This document shows, piece by piece, positions 17,198-26,096 of a DNA stretch of 64,000 nucleotides (position 1 is the first letter of the stretch; each line of letters starts with the position of its first letter). Below the pieces are notes generated by a model, which saw only the letters and a program-made list of their open reading frames with translations, made no database searches and was not told the origin of the DNA. This DNA is from Methylobacillus sp. MM3 (GTDB lineage Bacteria; Pseudomonadota; Gammaproteobacteria; Burkholderiales; Methylophilaceae): contig NZ_LXTQ01000001.1 of NCBI RefSeq assembly GCF_001645185.1, forward strand, positions 496,001-560,000, given 5' to 3'. The translations under genes and the position numbers were made by a program.

Positions 17198-17284
17198 TGG
17201 TGCCCGGGACCGGAATCGAACCGGTACAGCCGTAAGGCCGAGGGATTTTAAGTCCCTTGTGTCTACCAGTTTCACCACCCGGGC
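17198..17284 (-). tRNA. tRNA-Leu (anticodon TAA)
   Basis: 87-nt class II tRNA with a long variable arm: acceptor GCCCGGG/CCCGGGC, anticodon arm AGGGA-CTTAAAA-TCCCT, T-loop GTTCCGGTC, encoded CCA. Confidence 0.96.
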
Positions 17285-17294
17285 GAAATAAACT

Positions 17295-17368
17295 TGGAGG
17301 CGCGTGGCGGAGTCGAACCGCCCTGGAAGGATTTGCAATCCTCTGCATAACCGCTTTGCTAACGCGCC
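17295..17368 (-). tRNA. tRNA-Cys (anticodon GCA)
   Basis: 74-nt cloverleaf: acceptor GGCGCGT/ACGCGCC, anticodon arm AGGAT-TGCAAAT-CCT, T-loop GTTCGACTC, encoded CCA. Confidence 0.95.
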
Positions 17369-17435
17369 ATTAAACTTGAATTCCGCGCCGGCCTTCTTCC
17401 CAGGCCGATGCATCACCATCCTGCCTCTTTAAACT

Positions 17436-17471
17436 AAAACGGGGAAAGCATGATAGCCTTCCCCGTTTTTT
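17436..17471 (-). terminator. Internal terminator after tRNA-Gly copy 2
   Basis: Stem AAAACGGGGAA / TTCCCCGTTTT with a 12-nt loop and a T run on the minus strand, 5 bp past tRNA-Gly copy 2. It resembles the terminator after copy 1 (shared GGGAAAGCATG arm and TTTTTTAA tail), so tRNA and terminator look duplicated together. Confidence 0.88.
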
Positions 17472-17475
17472 AATC

Positions 17476-17551
17476 TGGAGCGGGAAACGAGTCTCGAACT
17501 CGCGACCTCAACCTTGGCAAGGTTGCGCTCTACCAACTGAGCTATTCCCGC
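17476..17551 (-). tRNA. tRNA-Gly (anticodon GCC), copy 2
   Basis: Same 76-nt sequence as copy 1 with encoded CCA. It lies directly downstream of pgsA, the position held by glyW in Escherichia coli (pgsA-glyW-cysT-leuZ). Confidence 0.96.
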
Positions 17552-17609
17552 GTCGAAGAAGGCGCCATTTTAAGGATTTTCGGCCTTGTGTCAACAGCCG
17601 CGGAGCGCT

Positions 17610-18185
17610 TTATTTCTCCCGGATTTGAGGCCAGGCGGCCTTCAAATAGTAAGCCATTGAGAGCAATGTCAAAAATGCCGCAACATACATCAGAAGACTA
17701 CCGATGCTTTTGACGTCGATCGCGCCGACAGGCTGGTAATAGAGCAGAAAAAGTATCGCCACCATTTGCGAAGCCGTCTTGATCTTGCCCAGAAACGCCA
17801 CGGCTACGCTTTGGCGTTTGCCCAAACCGGCCATCCATTCGCGCAATGCGCTAATCGCAATCTCGCGGCCGATGATGATGAGCGCTACCACGGCCCCTAC
17901 CCGGTCGAACTCGACCAGCACAATGAGGGCTGCCGCGACCATGAGCTTGTCCGCGACCGGATCGAGAAACGCGCCAAAAGAAGAGGTCTGATTCAGGGCG
18001 CGCGCCAGGTAGCCGTCCAGCCAGTCGGTGGCGGCAGCAAGTGCAAAGATCAGCGTGGCGTACAGGTTGCGCATGTGCTCGGGCAAGTCGCCTTCCGGGC
18101 AATAGAACACCCCGACGAACAGCGGGATCATCAGGATGCGCAGCCAGGTCAGTATGTTCGGTATATTCCAGTGCATGATCGTCAA
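17610..18185 (-). CDS. pgsA: CDP-diacylglycerol--glycerol-3-phosphate 3-phosphatidyltransferase
   Basis: 191 residues of an integral membrane enzyme that makes phosphatidylglycerol phosphate. The CDP-alcohol phosphotransferase motif is complete: DWLDGYLARA followed by FGAFLDPVADK (D-x2-DG-x2-AR-x8-G-x3-D-x3-D). It starts MTIMHWNIPNILTWLRI; the internal ATG giving MHWNIPN is an equally good start. The gene overlaps the end of uvrC by 4 bp and is followed by the tRNA cluster, the same order as in E. coli. Confidence 0.96.
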   Translation of the reverse strand: MTIMHWNIPNILTWLRILMIPLFVGVFYCPEGDLPEHMRNLYATLIFALAAATDWLDGYLARALNQTSSFGAFLDPVADKLMVAAALIVLVEFDRVGAVVALIIIGREIAISALREWMAGLGKRQSVAVAFLGKIKTASQMVAILFLLYYQPVGAIDVKSIGSLLMYVAAFLTLLSMAYYLKAAWPQIREK

Positions 18186-19981
18186 TGTAATTCCTGATAG
18201 ATTTTTTCCGCCAGCGCCGGGCTGACGCCCTCCACCTGGGCCAGTTCGTCGACGCTGGCCTTGAGTACGCCGGCCAATCCGCCGAAACGGGTCAACAGCT
18301 TCTGCCGGCGCTTGGCACCGACGCCGGAGATTTCTTCCAGCGATGACTTGGTACGCGCCTTGCCGCGCCGTCCGCGATGCCCGGTGATGGCGAAGCGATG
18401 TGCCTCGTCGCGGATCTGCTGCAGCAAATGCAGGCCGGGGTTGTCTTTTTGCAGCCGCAGCGGCTCTTCCCTGTCCGGGAAAATCAGTTGCTCCAGGCCC
18501 GGCTTGCGTTCCTCGCCTTTGGCGATGCCGACAAGCATCATATCCGGCAATCCGACTTCCTGCATCACTTCGACCGCGACACCCAGCTGGCCTTTGCCGC
18601 CATCGATGAAAATGAGATCGGGCAGCTTGCCCTCGCCCGCTGCAATCTTAGTGTAACGCCGCGTAAGCACGGAGCGCATCGCAGCGTAGTCGTCGCCCGG
18701 CGTGATGTCGGTAATATTGTAGCGGCGATATTCCGAATTCTGCATGTTTCCCTTATCGAACACCACGCAGGAGGCCACCGTGGCTTCTCCCATGGTATGG
18801 CTGATGTCGAAGCACTCAATGCGCTCCGCCGATTCGGGAAGATCCAGGGCCTCGCGCAGAGCAAGCAGGCGCCCTTCCTGCGTGGTCTTTTGCGCAAGAT
18901 GCTGCTTGAGCGCGATTTCCGCATTGGTTTGCGCCATCTTCAGCCAGACTCGGCGGTCGCCGCCGGCATAGGCGCTAATCTGCACCTTGCGGCCGGCACG
19001 CTCGCTCAGCATTTCCAGCAAGGCCTCGTCTTCCAGCGCTACGTCGGTAATGATGAGCGGCGGCACCGGTTGCTGCAGGTAATGCTGTTCGAGAAAGGCT
19101 TGCAGCACGGTCTTTTCGTCGCATTCCTCGATATGCTGCGGGAAGAAACTGCGGTCGCCGACATGGCGTCCGCCGCGGATCATCACCAGGTTGACGCACA
19201 TGGCGCCGGACTCGGAAACGCACACCACCACATCGGCGTCGCCACTGCGGAAATCGGATACGAACTGCCGTGCCTGTACCTGCCGCAAACTTTGAATGCG
19301 ATCGCGAAACACGGCTGCCAATTCGTAATCCTGGCGCTCTGCCGCCTCCATCATCTTGCCGGAAAGCTCCTCCATTACCAGCTGTTCGCGCCCTTCCAGG
19401 AACAGTTCCGCGTGGTTCACGTCGCGCTTGTAGTCCTCGGGCGAGATGTAATTGACACACGGCGCGGTGCAGCGCGCGATCTGGTATTGCAGGCACGGCC
19501 GCGAACGGTTGCTGAACACCGAGTTTTCGCAGGTACGCAGGCGGAAGACTTTCTGCAATAACTGGATGCTATCGCGCACGGCCAGCGCATTCGGAAACGG
19601 TCCGAAATAGCGGTGCAGCTTCTGCTGGCTGCCGCGATGGAATGCCAGGCGCGGATACTCGTCGCCCGAGATCATGATGTAGGGATAGGATTTATCGTCG
19701 CGAAACAGTACGTTGTACCGCGGCATCAGGCTCTTGATAAGGTTGTTTTCCAGCAGCAGCGCCTCGGCCTCGGAGCGCGTCACCGTGGTTTCGATGTTCG
19801 CGATCTGTGACACCATCATGCGCGTGCGCGGGCTAACCAGGTTTTTCTGGAAATACGAAGACACACGTTTTTTCAGGTCGCGCGCCTTGCCGACATAAAT
19901 CACCTCGCCGGACGCATTGAGCATGCGGTAGACGCCGGGAAGACTGGACAGGCCTTTCAGGAAGGCTTTGGGGTCGAACAT
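18182..19981 (-). CDS. uvrC: Excinuclease ABC subunit C
   Basis: 599 residues with the UvrC layout: GIY-YIG nuclease (SLPGVYRMLNASGEVIYVGK, about 14-92), four-Cys region (CENSVFSNRSRPCLQYQIAR, then CTAPCVNYIS), UVR motif (about 203-238), RNase H-like second nuclease domain (IECFDISHTMGEATVASCVV; FIDGGKGQL), and tandem HhH motifs at the C-terminus (ISGVGAKRRQKLL; VEGVSPALAEKI). It makes both incisions in nucleotide excision repair with UvrAB. Confidence 0.97.
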   Translation of the reverse strand: MFDPKAFLKGLSSLPGVYRMLNASGEVIYVGKARDLKKRVSSYFQKNLVSPRTRMMVSQIANIETTVTRSEAEALLLENNLIKSLMPRYNVLFRDDKSYPYIMISGDEYPRLAFHRGSQQKLHRYFGPFPNALAVRDSIQLLQKVFRLRTCENSVFSNRSRPCLQYQIARCTAPCVNYISPEDYKRDVNHAELFLEGREQLVMEELSGKMMEAAERQDYELAAVFRDRIQSLRQVQARQFVSDFRSGDADVVVCVSESGAMCVNLVMIRGGRHVGDRSFFPQHIEECDEKTVLQAFLEQHYLQQPVPPLIITDVALEDEALLEMLSERAGRKVQISAYAGGDRRVWLKMAQTNAEIALKQHLAQKTTQEGRLLALREALDLPESAERIECFDISHTMGEATVASCVVFDKGNMQNSEYRRYNITDITPGDDYAAMRSVLTRRYTKIAAGEGKLPDLIFIDGGKGQLGVAVEVMQEVGLPDMMLVGIAKGEERKPGLEQLIFPDREEPLRLQKDNPGLHLLQQIRDEAHRFAITGHRGRRGKARTKSSLEEISGVGAKRRQKLLTRFGGLAGVLKASVDELAQVEGVSPALAEKIYQELH

Positions 19982-20017
19982 TTCGGAAGTTTGCAGTAGC
20001 GCAAAACTCCAGTATAC

Positions 20018-21040
20018 CTACTGCGGCGCGAGACTGACGCGGTTACGGCCGTTTTCCTTGGAAAAATAGAGCGCCTTGTCCGCACGATTGAGAAAGGCCG
20101 CGGTGTCTTCTGCGCGATTGAGTTCGGCGACACCTAACGAGACAGTAATGCCGCCGACTTCGCCCTTGCCGTCCTGTCGGCGTATACGGCCCTTTTCCAC
20201 CGTCTGGCGGATTTTATCTGCCAGCGCTTGTGCACCCGACAGCGATGTTTCCGGCAGGAGCACGCCGAATTCCTCTCCGCCAAGACGCGCAATGGCATCC
20301 TTGCCCTTGACGTTGGCCTTGAGCACTTCGGCAATGCCGCGGATCACCTTGTCGCCGAACAGATGGCCGTGCGTATCGTTGATTTTCTTGAAGTGATCGA
20401 TGTCGAGCATGATCAGCGAGATTTCCGTACTGGAAGCCTGCGACTCGACCAGAAGGCGAGAAAACTGCATTTCAAAGCCTCGCCGGTTGAGCGCGCCGGT
20501 CAAGGGGTCGGTCAGCGCCTCGATGCGCGCATGCTCCAGCTCCCGCTTCAGGGTTTCGATTTCCTGCCGACTATGCGTCAGATTGCCTTGCAGATCGACC
20601 ATTGCCGTGCGCATCTTTTGCGTATCCGCCTGCAAATTGGTCACGACACTGCGCAAAGCGTCGGCGCCGGAGGTATCGAGCAGCAGCACCGACTGCTCAA
20701 GATTATCGCCGTACTCGTGCGCACGGTGATCGGCTTCTTCGGTATGACGCAGAATGTCATTCAGTATGCGCTGTGCATTTTCGCCTATCAGACGCTGCGC
20801 ATCGCCGCGCAATTCGGAAACATACTCTTCGAACAGGCGCTCGATCGCCGCATCGTCGAATGGCAGCAATTTCACCACCATTTCGTCCATTGCGAGCTTC
20901 AGTCGAAGGTTGATGCCTGCCAGGTATTCGTACCAGACGGCGTAGCAGCATGGCGTAAACGCTGCCGGGTGAGCGCTCATCCGCTGCAAGACCAGCCGGA
21001 ATAGCTCAGCACTTGCATTACGGTCTTGATCGTACTTCAC
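20018..21040 (-). CDS. Diguanylate cyclase with N-terminal helical domain
   Basis: 340 residues, no membrane segment. The N-terminal ~170 residues are helical with a coiled coil at about 145-175 (SRQEIETLKRELEHARIEAL). The GGDEF domain (about 175-338) has DPLTGALNRRGFE, IDHFKKINDTHGH and an intact active site GGEEF (254-258). The inhibitory I-site position reads KGKD rather than RxxD, so product inhibition may be reduced. It makes c-di-GMP in the cytoplasm. Same strand as uvrC with a 36-bp gap. The input signal is not evident. Confidence 0.92.
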   Translation of the reverse strand: MKYDQDRNASAELFRLVLQRMSAHPAAFTPCCYAVWYEYLAGINLRLKLAMDEMVVKLLPFDDAAIERLFEEYVSELRGDAQRLIGENAQRILNDILRHTEEADHRAHEYGDNLEQSVLLLDTSGADALRSVVTNLQADTQKMRTAMVDLQGNLTHSRQEIETLKRELEHARIEALTDPLTGALNRRGFEMQFSRLLVESQASSTEISLIMLDIDHFKKINDTHGHLFGDKVIRGIAEVLKANVKGKDAIARLGGEEFGVLLPETSLSGAQALADKIRQTVEKGRIRRQDGKGEVGGITVSLGVAELNRAEDTAAFLNRADKALYFSKENGRNRVSLAPQ

Positions 21041-21079
21041 CTCTGCAGCCTCTCGGAATACCCATTATGAATAATCGAA

Positions 21080-21265
21080 TTATAGCTGATCGAGCAACTC
21101 CCCAGCTACGGCCCAGTTCTCTTCCTTGACCTCATCAAAAGTAATGTAGGTATACGATTTTGGCTTGTGCGCGATACGTTCGAGGGTATCGGTGATTTCC
21201 TCGGCGATTTTTTGTTTCTGTTCGCGGGTCAGGCTGCCGGCAAGGCGGACATTGACGTAAGGCAT
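21080..21265 (-). CDS. 4-oxalocrotonate tautomerase family protein
   Basis: 61 residues from ATG 21265 (AAAGGAG upstream). MPYVNVRLAG leaves Pro1 as N-terminal residue after Met removal, the catalytic base of this family; the longer open frame to 21340 would bury it. The small size is normal. The true substrate of these single-domain tautomerases is often unknown. No aromatic degradation genes are nearby. Confidence 0.88.
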   Translation of the reverse strand: MPYVNVRLAGSLTREQKQKIAEEITDTLERIAHKPKSYTYITFDEVKEENWAVAGELLDQL

Positions 21266-21491
21266 GAGAGTGCTCCTTTCAGAGTCAGAAGAGATCAACA
21301 TTCCGGACGACGCGGGCGCGTCAAGCTTGTTTGCGGACATTGTAGCGACTGCGCGGAACGATGCCTATGGGTGAACGTTCGCTGCCTGCCGGGTCAAAAG
21401 CTTCATCACCCTGCTGCATATTTGCGGATAACATTAGAGCCTATTTTCAGTCGGCTCTTATATCAAAAACCCTTCAAATCAGGAGATCATC

Positions 21492-22016
21492 ATGAAACGC
21501 ACCCTACTTTCCCTGGCGATTCTCAGCCTGGCTGCGACCTCCGCTTTCGCAGCAGAAGAAATAACCGTCGAAGTTCATGCCGTCAGTGAAAGCGGTGTTG
21601 GCGACGTCCTCGGTACCGTCGTGCTCAGCGATAGCGAAAACGGTCTGATGATCATGCCCAGCCTAAAGAAACTTGCGCCCGGCGCGCACGGCTTCCACAT
21701 CCACCAGAATCCGAGTTGTGGAACGCAGGAAAAAGACGGCAAGAAAGTAGCCGGCGGCGCGGCTGGCGGCCACTACGACCCTGCCGCATCCAGCAAGCAC
21801 GAAGGTCCTGAAGGCCACGGCCATCATGGCGACCTGCCGGTGCTGCTGGTCAATGACGCCGGCGTCGCCAGCCAACCCATGGTGGCCCCCCGTCTCAAAC
21901 TGGCTGACGTCAAGGGCCGCGCATTGATGATCCACGAAGGGGGCGACAATTACAGCGACCAACCCAAACCGCTCGGCGGCGGCGGTGCGCGTATTGCTTG
22001 CGGCGTGATCGAATAA
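21492..22016 (+). CDS. sodC: Periplasmic Cu/Zn superoxide dismutase
   Basis: 174 residues with signal peptide MKRTLLSLAILSLAATSAFA|AEE. Metal and signature motifs are all seen: GAHGFHIHQNPSCG (Cu ligands), GGHYDP (bridging His), GHHGDLPVLLVNDAG (Zn ligands) and GGGGARIACGVIE at the C-terminus (disulfide Cys and active-site Arg). It dismutates superoxide in the periplasm. AGGAG is placed 8 nt upstream of the ATG. Monocistronic by appearance. Confidence 0.96.
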   Translation: MKRTLLSLAILSLAATSAFAAEEITVEVHAVSESGVGDVLGTVVLSDSENGLMIMPSLKKLAPGAHGFHIHQNPSCGTQEKDGKKVAGGAAGGHYDPAASSKHEGPEGHGHHGDLPVLLVNDAGVASQPMVAPRLKLADVKGRALMIHEGGDNYSDQPKPLGGGGARIACGVIE

Positions 22017-22142
22017 CAATTTCGCACTCCATCCGGTTGGGTTTCAGGGTGTTGCTCAACCGGGTACGTTGGTTTATTCTGGGCGAAGTATACAGAACGG
22101 TATATATCCGTCGCCCTTGCCAACGCATTGAGGAGAAGCCAG

Positions 22143-24284
22143 ATGAACACCCCTGTCGACAACATCACCACCTTCCATGGCGGCTGTCCGCAAGACTGCC
22201 CCGACACCTGTGCGATGACTTACACCGTCAAGGAAGGCAAGCTCATCGATGTGCAAGGCAAGCCTGAGCATCCGATGACGCGCGGCGGTCTGTGCGTCAA
22301 GCTCAAGGATTTCGCCAACCATCATCATCATCCCGACCGCGTGCTTTATCCGCTGAAACGCCGTGGCCCGAAGGGTAGCCGCCAGTTCGTGCGCATCAGC
22401 TGGGATGAGGCGCTCAATGAAATCAAGGCGCGCTGGACGGACATCATCCAGAAACACGGTGCGCAGTCGATCATGCCCTACAGCTATCTCGGCAACCAGG
22501 GCATCGTGCAAGGTCTCAACGTCGGCGATCCTTTTTTCAATAAACTGGGCGCGACTGTCTGCGAACGCACATTCTGCGGCTCGGGCTCTTCGACTGCATG
22601 GCTGATGACCATGGGACCGACCGGCGGGCTGGATCCGGAAAGCTTCGCCTACAGCAAATACATGGTGATCTGGGGCTGCAACTCGGTCAGCACCAACCTG
22701 CACCACTGGCACATCATCCACGAAGCGCAGAAAAAAGGCGTCAAGCTGGTCGTCATCGACACCTACAAATCATTGACCGCCAAGCAGGCCGACTGGCACA
22801 TCATGCCCAGGCCGGGCACCGATGGCGCGCTGGCGATGGCGCTGATCAACACGCTGATCGAGCAAAATCTGCTGGACCATGACTACATTGCCAATTACAC
22901 GTTGGGATTCGATGAACTGAAAGAGCGCGCCGCAAACTGCACGCCGGAATGGGCGGAGGGCATCACCGGCGTTCCGGCGGCCGATATCCGCAAGCTGGCA
23001 AAAGAATTCTTCGACGCCAAGGCTTCCGCGATCCGCATGGGAGTGGCGCTGGAGCGCCATCATGGCGGAGGTCAGACGATACGCGCGGTATGCTGCATTC
23101 CGGCGCTCACCGGGGCATGGCGTCATGTCGGCGGCGGCCTGATGCAAATGCCGCTGTGGGAATTCCCGCTCAAGTTCGACGTGATCTGCCGTCCGGATTA
23201 CATCCCGCAAGGCACGCGCGTCATCAATAACCTGCGCCTCGGCCAGGCGTTGAATGGCGAGATGAAACTTGATCCGCCGCTGAAATCGCTGATGGTCTGG
23301 AACGCCAATCCGGTCAGCCAGACGCCGGAATCCAACAAGATTGTCGAAGGCCTGAAGCGCGAAGACCTGTTCACTGTGGTCGCCGAGCACTTCATCACCG
23401 ACACCGCCGCGTATGCAGACATCATCCTGCCGGCGACGATGGCTGCCGAAATGGACGACATGATCCTTTCCTGGGGCCATTTCTACCTGACCTACAACCA
23501 GAAGTGCGTCGAACCGCCGGGTGAAACCGCGTCAAATGCCGAGATTTTCCGCCGTCTCGCAAAAACCTTCGGTTTCGACGAGCCGCAGTTCCAGCGCTCG
23601 GATGCCGAAATGGTGGAAGACACGCTGGACTGGACCTCGCCCGCGCTGGCCGGGGTGACAATGGAAGATTTCAAGCGCGACGGCTACGTGCATCTCAAGG
23701 TCGGCACGCCAAGTGATCGTTGCCCGCACAAGGAGGGCAATTTCCCGACCCCCTCCGGCAAGGTGGAATTCAAGAGCAGCGCAGCCGCCGGCGGCAACTT
23801 TGTGGCGACGCCATTCCGCCAGCTTTACGACGCCTTCCAGGGCGCCGAGCCGGTCGATCCGTTGCCGAGCTACGTGCCTTCACGCGAACGCCCGGAGACC
23901 AATCCCGCGCTGGCGCAGAAATACCCGCTGAATATCGTCACGCCCAAGAGCCACGGTTTCCTCAACTCGCAGTATGCGAATGAAGACCACAAGATACGCG
24001 GGCAGGGCGAGCAGTACGTGCTTATCCACCCTGCGGACGCCACCTCCCGCGGTATCAGCAACGGCGATTTCATCCGCGTATTCAACGACCGAGGCGAATT
24101 CCACGGCGACGCGCGGGTAACCGACGACACCCAGCCGGGCGTGGTGGTGGCGACGCTAGGCTACTGGCGCAGCCGCAACAAGGGCGGCGGTGCGGTCAAT
24201 GTCATCAGCTCGGATCAGTTCGTCAACATGGGGCACGCGCCCAGCCTGTCGGACAATCTGGTGCAGGTGGAAGTTACACGCTAG
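22143..24284 (+). CDS. Molybdopterin-dependent oxidoreductase (DMSO reductase superfamily)
   Basis: 713 residues from ATG 22143 (AGGAG 7 nt upstream); an in-frame upstream start at 22128 is less likely. The N-terminal Fe4S4 motif is Cys15-x3-Cys19-x3-Cys23-x27-Cys51. The catalytic bis-MGD domain contains ERTFCGSGSSTAW, where Cys145 is a candidate Mo ligand, and the C-terminal molydopterin dinucleotide-binding domain spans about 600-713. No Tat signal, so it is probably cytoplasmic. No separate Fe-S or membrane subunit is adjacent, leaving the electron partner and substrate unknown. It resembles the BisC/polysulfide-reductase-like group rather than formate dehydrogenase. Confidence 0.88.
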   Translation: MNTPVDNITTFHGGCPQDCPDTCAMTYTVKEGKLIDVQGKPEHPMTRGGLCVKLKDFANHHHHPDRVLYPLKRRGPKGSRQFVRISWDEALNEIKARWTDIIQKHGAQSIMPYSYLGNQGIVQGLNVGDPFFNKLGATVCERTFCGSGSSTAWLMTMGPTGGLDPESFAYSKYMVIWGCNSVSTNLHHWHIIHEAQKKGVKLVVIDTYKSLTAKQADWHIMPRPGTDGALAMALINTLIEQNLLDHDYIANYTLGFDELKERAANCTPEWAEGITGVPAADIRKLAKEFFDAKASAIRMGVALERHHGGGQTIRAVCCIPALTGAWRHVGGGLMQMPLWEFPLKFDVICRPDYIPQGTRVINNLRLGQALNGEMKLDPPLKSLMVWNANPVSQTPESNKIVEGLKREDLFTVVAEHFITDTAAYADIILPATMAAEMDDMILSWGHFYLTYNQKCVEPPGETASNAEIFRRLAKTFGFDEPQFQRSDAEMVEDTLDWTSPALAGVTMEDFKRDGYVHLKVGTPSDRCPHKEGNFPTPSGKVEFKSSAAAGGNFVATPFRQLYDAFQGAEPVDPLPSYVPSRERPETNPALAQKYPLNIVTPKSHGFLNSQYANEDHKIRGQGEQYVLIHPADATSRGISNGDFIRVFNDRGEFHGDARVTDDTQPGVVVATLGYWRSRNKGGGAVNVISSDQFVNMGHAPSLSDNLVQVEVTR

Positions 24285-24291
24285 GCGGCTG

Positions 24292-24323
24292 CCTGCCGTC
24301 CGGATCCGGATGGCAGGCTTTTC
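24292..24323 (+). terminator. Terminator after the molybdopterin oxidoreductase gene
   Basis: Long hairpin with outer stem GCCTGCC/GGCAGGC and inner TCCGGATCCGGA, followed by TTTTCT. It starts 8 bp past the stop codon. Confidence 0.85.
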
Positions 24324-24565
24324 TATTTCCGAGAAGGTTCGTTGTTGCGAACGCCGCGAATATTCAGCAGCAACAGCCCTACCTGCAAGCCTATCAGGGC
24401 ATAGGCATGAGCATGCCAGCCCCAGTACGCCCACAGGAAATTGCCGGCGGTAAACAACCAGAATCCCCAGTTGCGCTTGCGTTTGGTTTTTGAGGAAACC
24501 AGCCACGACGCCAGTAGCGTCACCGCCATCGCCAGCCATTGCGAGTAATCGACCCAGTCATCCAT
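24323..24565 (-). CDS. Small integral membrane protein
   Basis: 80 residues with three hydrophobic stretches (about 9-24, 33-48 and 53-68) separated by a basic loop SSKTKRKRNWG, and a basic C-terminus. Trp-rich (WGFWLFTAGNFLWAYWGWHA), giving a resemblance to small PnuC-like or SemiSWEET-like membrane proteins, which I cannot confirm. Function unknown. Convergent with the molybdopterin oxidoreductase gene and 51 bp downstream of the aminopeptidase gene. Confidence 0.7.
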   Translation of the reverse strand: MDDWVDYSQWLAMAVTLLASWLVSSKTKRKRNWGFWLFTAGNFLWAYWGWHAHAYALIGLQVGLLLLNIRGVRNNEPSRK

Positions 24566-24616
24566 AGCTGAATGACAACGAGCAGCGGCTCAGGTTGCCG
24601 CCCGCAAGGGATTTTA

Positions 24617-25918
24617 TCAAGAACCGTAAACCGTGCTCAGTGCGGCGATCATATAGCCATGATCCAGTGTGCCGGCGCTTTCGCGCAGGCTGTGCATCGC
24701 CCACATCGGCGACCCCACGTCGATGCTGCTCATCCCCAGGCGCGAAGAAACGATAGGGCCGATGGTGCTGCCGCAGCCGAGATCGGTGCGATGCGCGTAT
24801 TGCTGCACCGGCACGTTCGCCTTTTCGCACAGCGCCATGAAGCGGGCGGCAGATTCGGCGCCGGTGCTATAGCGCTGGTTGGCGTTGCTTTTGATCACCG
24901 GCCCGGCATTGACCGCCACGCGATGATGCGGCTCGTATGCAGCCGGAAAGTTTGGATGCCACGCATGCGCCATGTCGGCGCTGACGAAAAAACTGCGGGC
25001 CTGGGCGCAACGGCGCCCTTCTTCGTCCAGTCCGGCGTGTGCTGCGATGCGGTCCAGCACGTCCGCGATGAAGCTACCGCCGGCGCCTACGGCGCTCTCG
25101 CTGCCGACTTCTTCATGATCGAACAAGGCCATCACGCTGGTCGCTTCGGGGCTCTGATTGGCCAGCAACGCCGTCAAGGCCGCGTGGCAGGACGCCAGAT
25201 TATCCAGCTGGCTATCCGCGATGAATTCCTGTTCCATTCCCCAGAACGCGCCCTTCTGCGTGTCATAGACGTTGAATTCCGAGGTGAGAATATCCGCCGC
25301 GTCGACCTTGAGCGCGTCGGCGACCTGCCGCAGGAATCCTTGCTGCGGATCGGTTCCCTCCGCCATACCGAGAATCAGTGGCAGCTCATTCTGTTTGTGC
25401 AGCTTGAGTCCCTGCTCGTTCACTTCGCGGTTCATGTGGATCGCCAAGTTGGGCAGCCGAACCAGCGGTGCATCGAAACGCAGGAGATGTGTTTCGAATC
25501 CATCGCCGGAACGCACATTCACCCGCCCTGCCAGGCTCAGATCGCGGTCGGCGAAAGTCGCGAGTATCGGCCCGCCGTAGACCTCGACACCAAGGCGGAC
25601 AATGCCCTCGCTCGCATGCGCCGCCTTGGGCTTGAGGCGCAAGCCCGGCGAATCGGTGTGCGCGCCGACGATACGGAAACCGGTATCCGCAAGCAATTGC
25701 TGCCCTGGCACAAAGGCAATCATCGAGGATCCGCCGCGCACGACGAAATACCGCCGTCCAGCCTGCAACTGCCAGCGCTCCGTTTCCAGAAGCCGCGTAT
25801 AGCCTTGCGCCAGCAACTGCTGCTCGGTTGTTCGAACGGCATGCCAAGGGCTGGGGCTGGCGTCGATGAAGTCGAGGAGCGCCTGCGCATGGGCGCGGGT
25901 TTCGGGAGAGATGGTCAT
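24617..25918 (-). CDS. M18-family aspartyl aminopeptidase
   Basis: 433 residues, full length for the family. Zn-binding and catalytic motifs of M18 peptidases are seen: VGAHTDSPGLRLKP (first His and Asp), ALFDHEEVGSES (catalytic Glu and metal ligands), FFVSADMAHAWHPN and DLGCGSTIGPI. It cleaves N-terminal residues, typically acidic or hydrophobic, in the cytoplasm as a large oligomer. Start ATG at 25918. Alone between the small membrane protein and the carbohydrate gene pair. Confidence 0.95.
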   Translation of the reverse strand: MTISPETRAHAQALLDFIDASPSPWHAVRTTEQQLLAQGYTRLLETERWQLQAGRRYFVVRGGSSMIAFVPGQQLLADTGFRIVGAHTDSPGLRLKPKAAHASEGIVRLGVEVYGGPILATFADRDLSLAGRVNVRSGDGFETHLLRFDAPLVRLPNLAIHMNREVNEQGLKLHKQNELPLILGMAEGTDPQQGFLRQVADALKVDAADILTSEFNVYDTQKGAFWGMEQEFIADSQLDNLASCHAALTALLANQSPEATSVMALFDHEEVGSESAVGAGGSFIADVLDRIAAHAGLDEEGRRCAQARSFFVSADMAHAWHPNFPAAYEPHHRVAVNAGPVIKSNANQRYSTGAESAARFMALCEKANVPVQQYAHRTDLGCGSTIGPIVSSRLGMSSIDVGSPMWAMHSLRESAGTLDHGYMIAALSTVYGS

Positions 25919-25957
25919 GCGTGTATCCGGGATGCGTCGATGAAGTATTGAAGGATA

Positions 25958-25979
25958 CTAAAACGGCTGCCGCGCAGCC
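25958..25979 (-). terminator. Probable terminator downstream of the debranching-enzyme gene
   Basis: Minus-strand hairpin GGCTGC-GCG-GCAGCC followed by GTTTTAG. It lies in the 178-bp gap between the debranching-enzyme stop and the aminopeptidase start. Confidence 0.5.
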
Positions 25980-26096
25980 AGCACGTATATCGCACCGCCA
26001 GGGGTATTCAATGGCATGCGCCGCCGAGGGATTGCAAAGCAGCGATACGACGGACATATGGAGCTCCGTCAGCAAGCGCCACATGAAGGGCATGCA

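Noticed and set aside
22034-22061. CCGGTTG/CAACCGG hairpin after sodC as terminator
   Set aside because: Short stem with a long loop and no T run.
24572-25951. 459-codon plus-strand ORF opposite the aminopeptidase
   Set aside because: Antisense shadow; the minus-strand protein has all M18 motifs.
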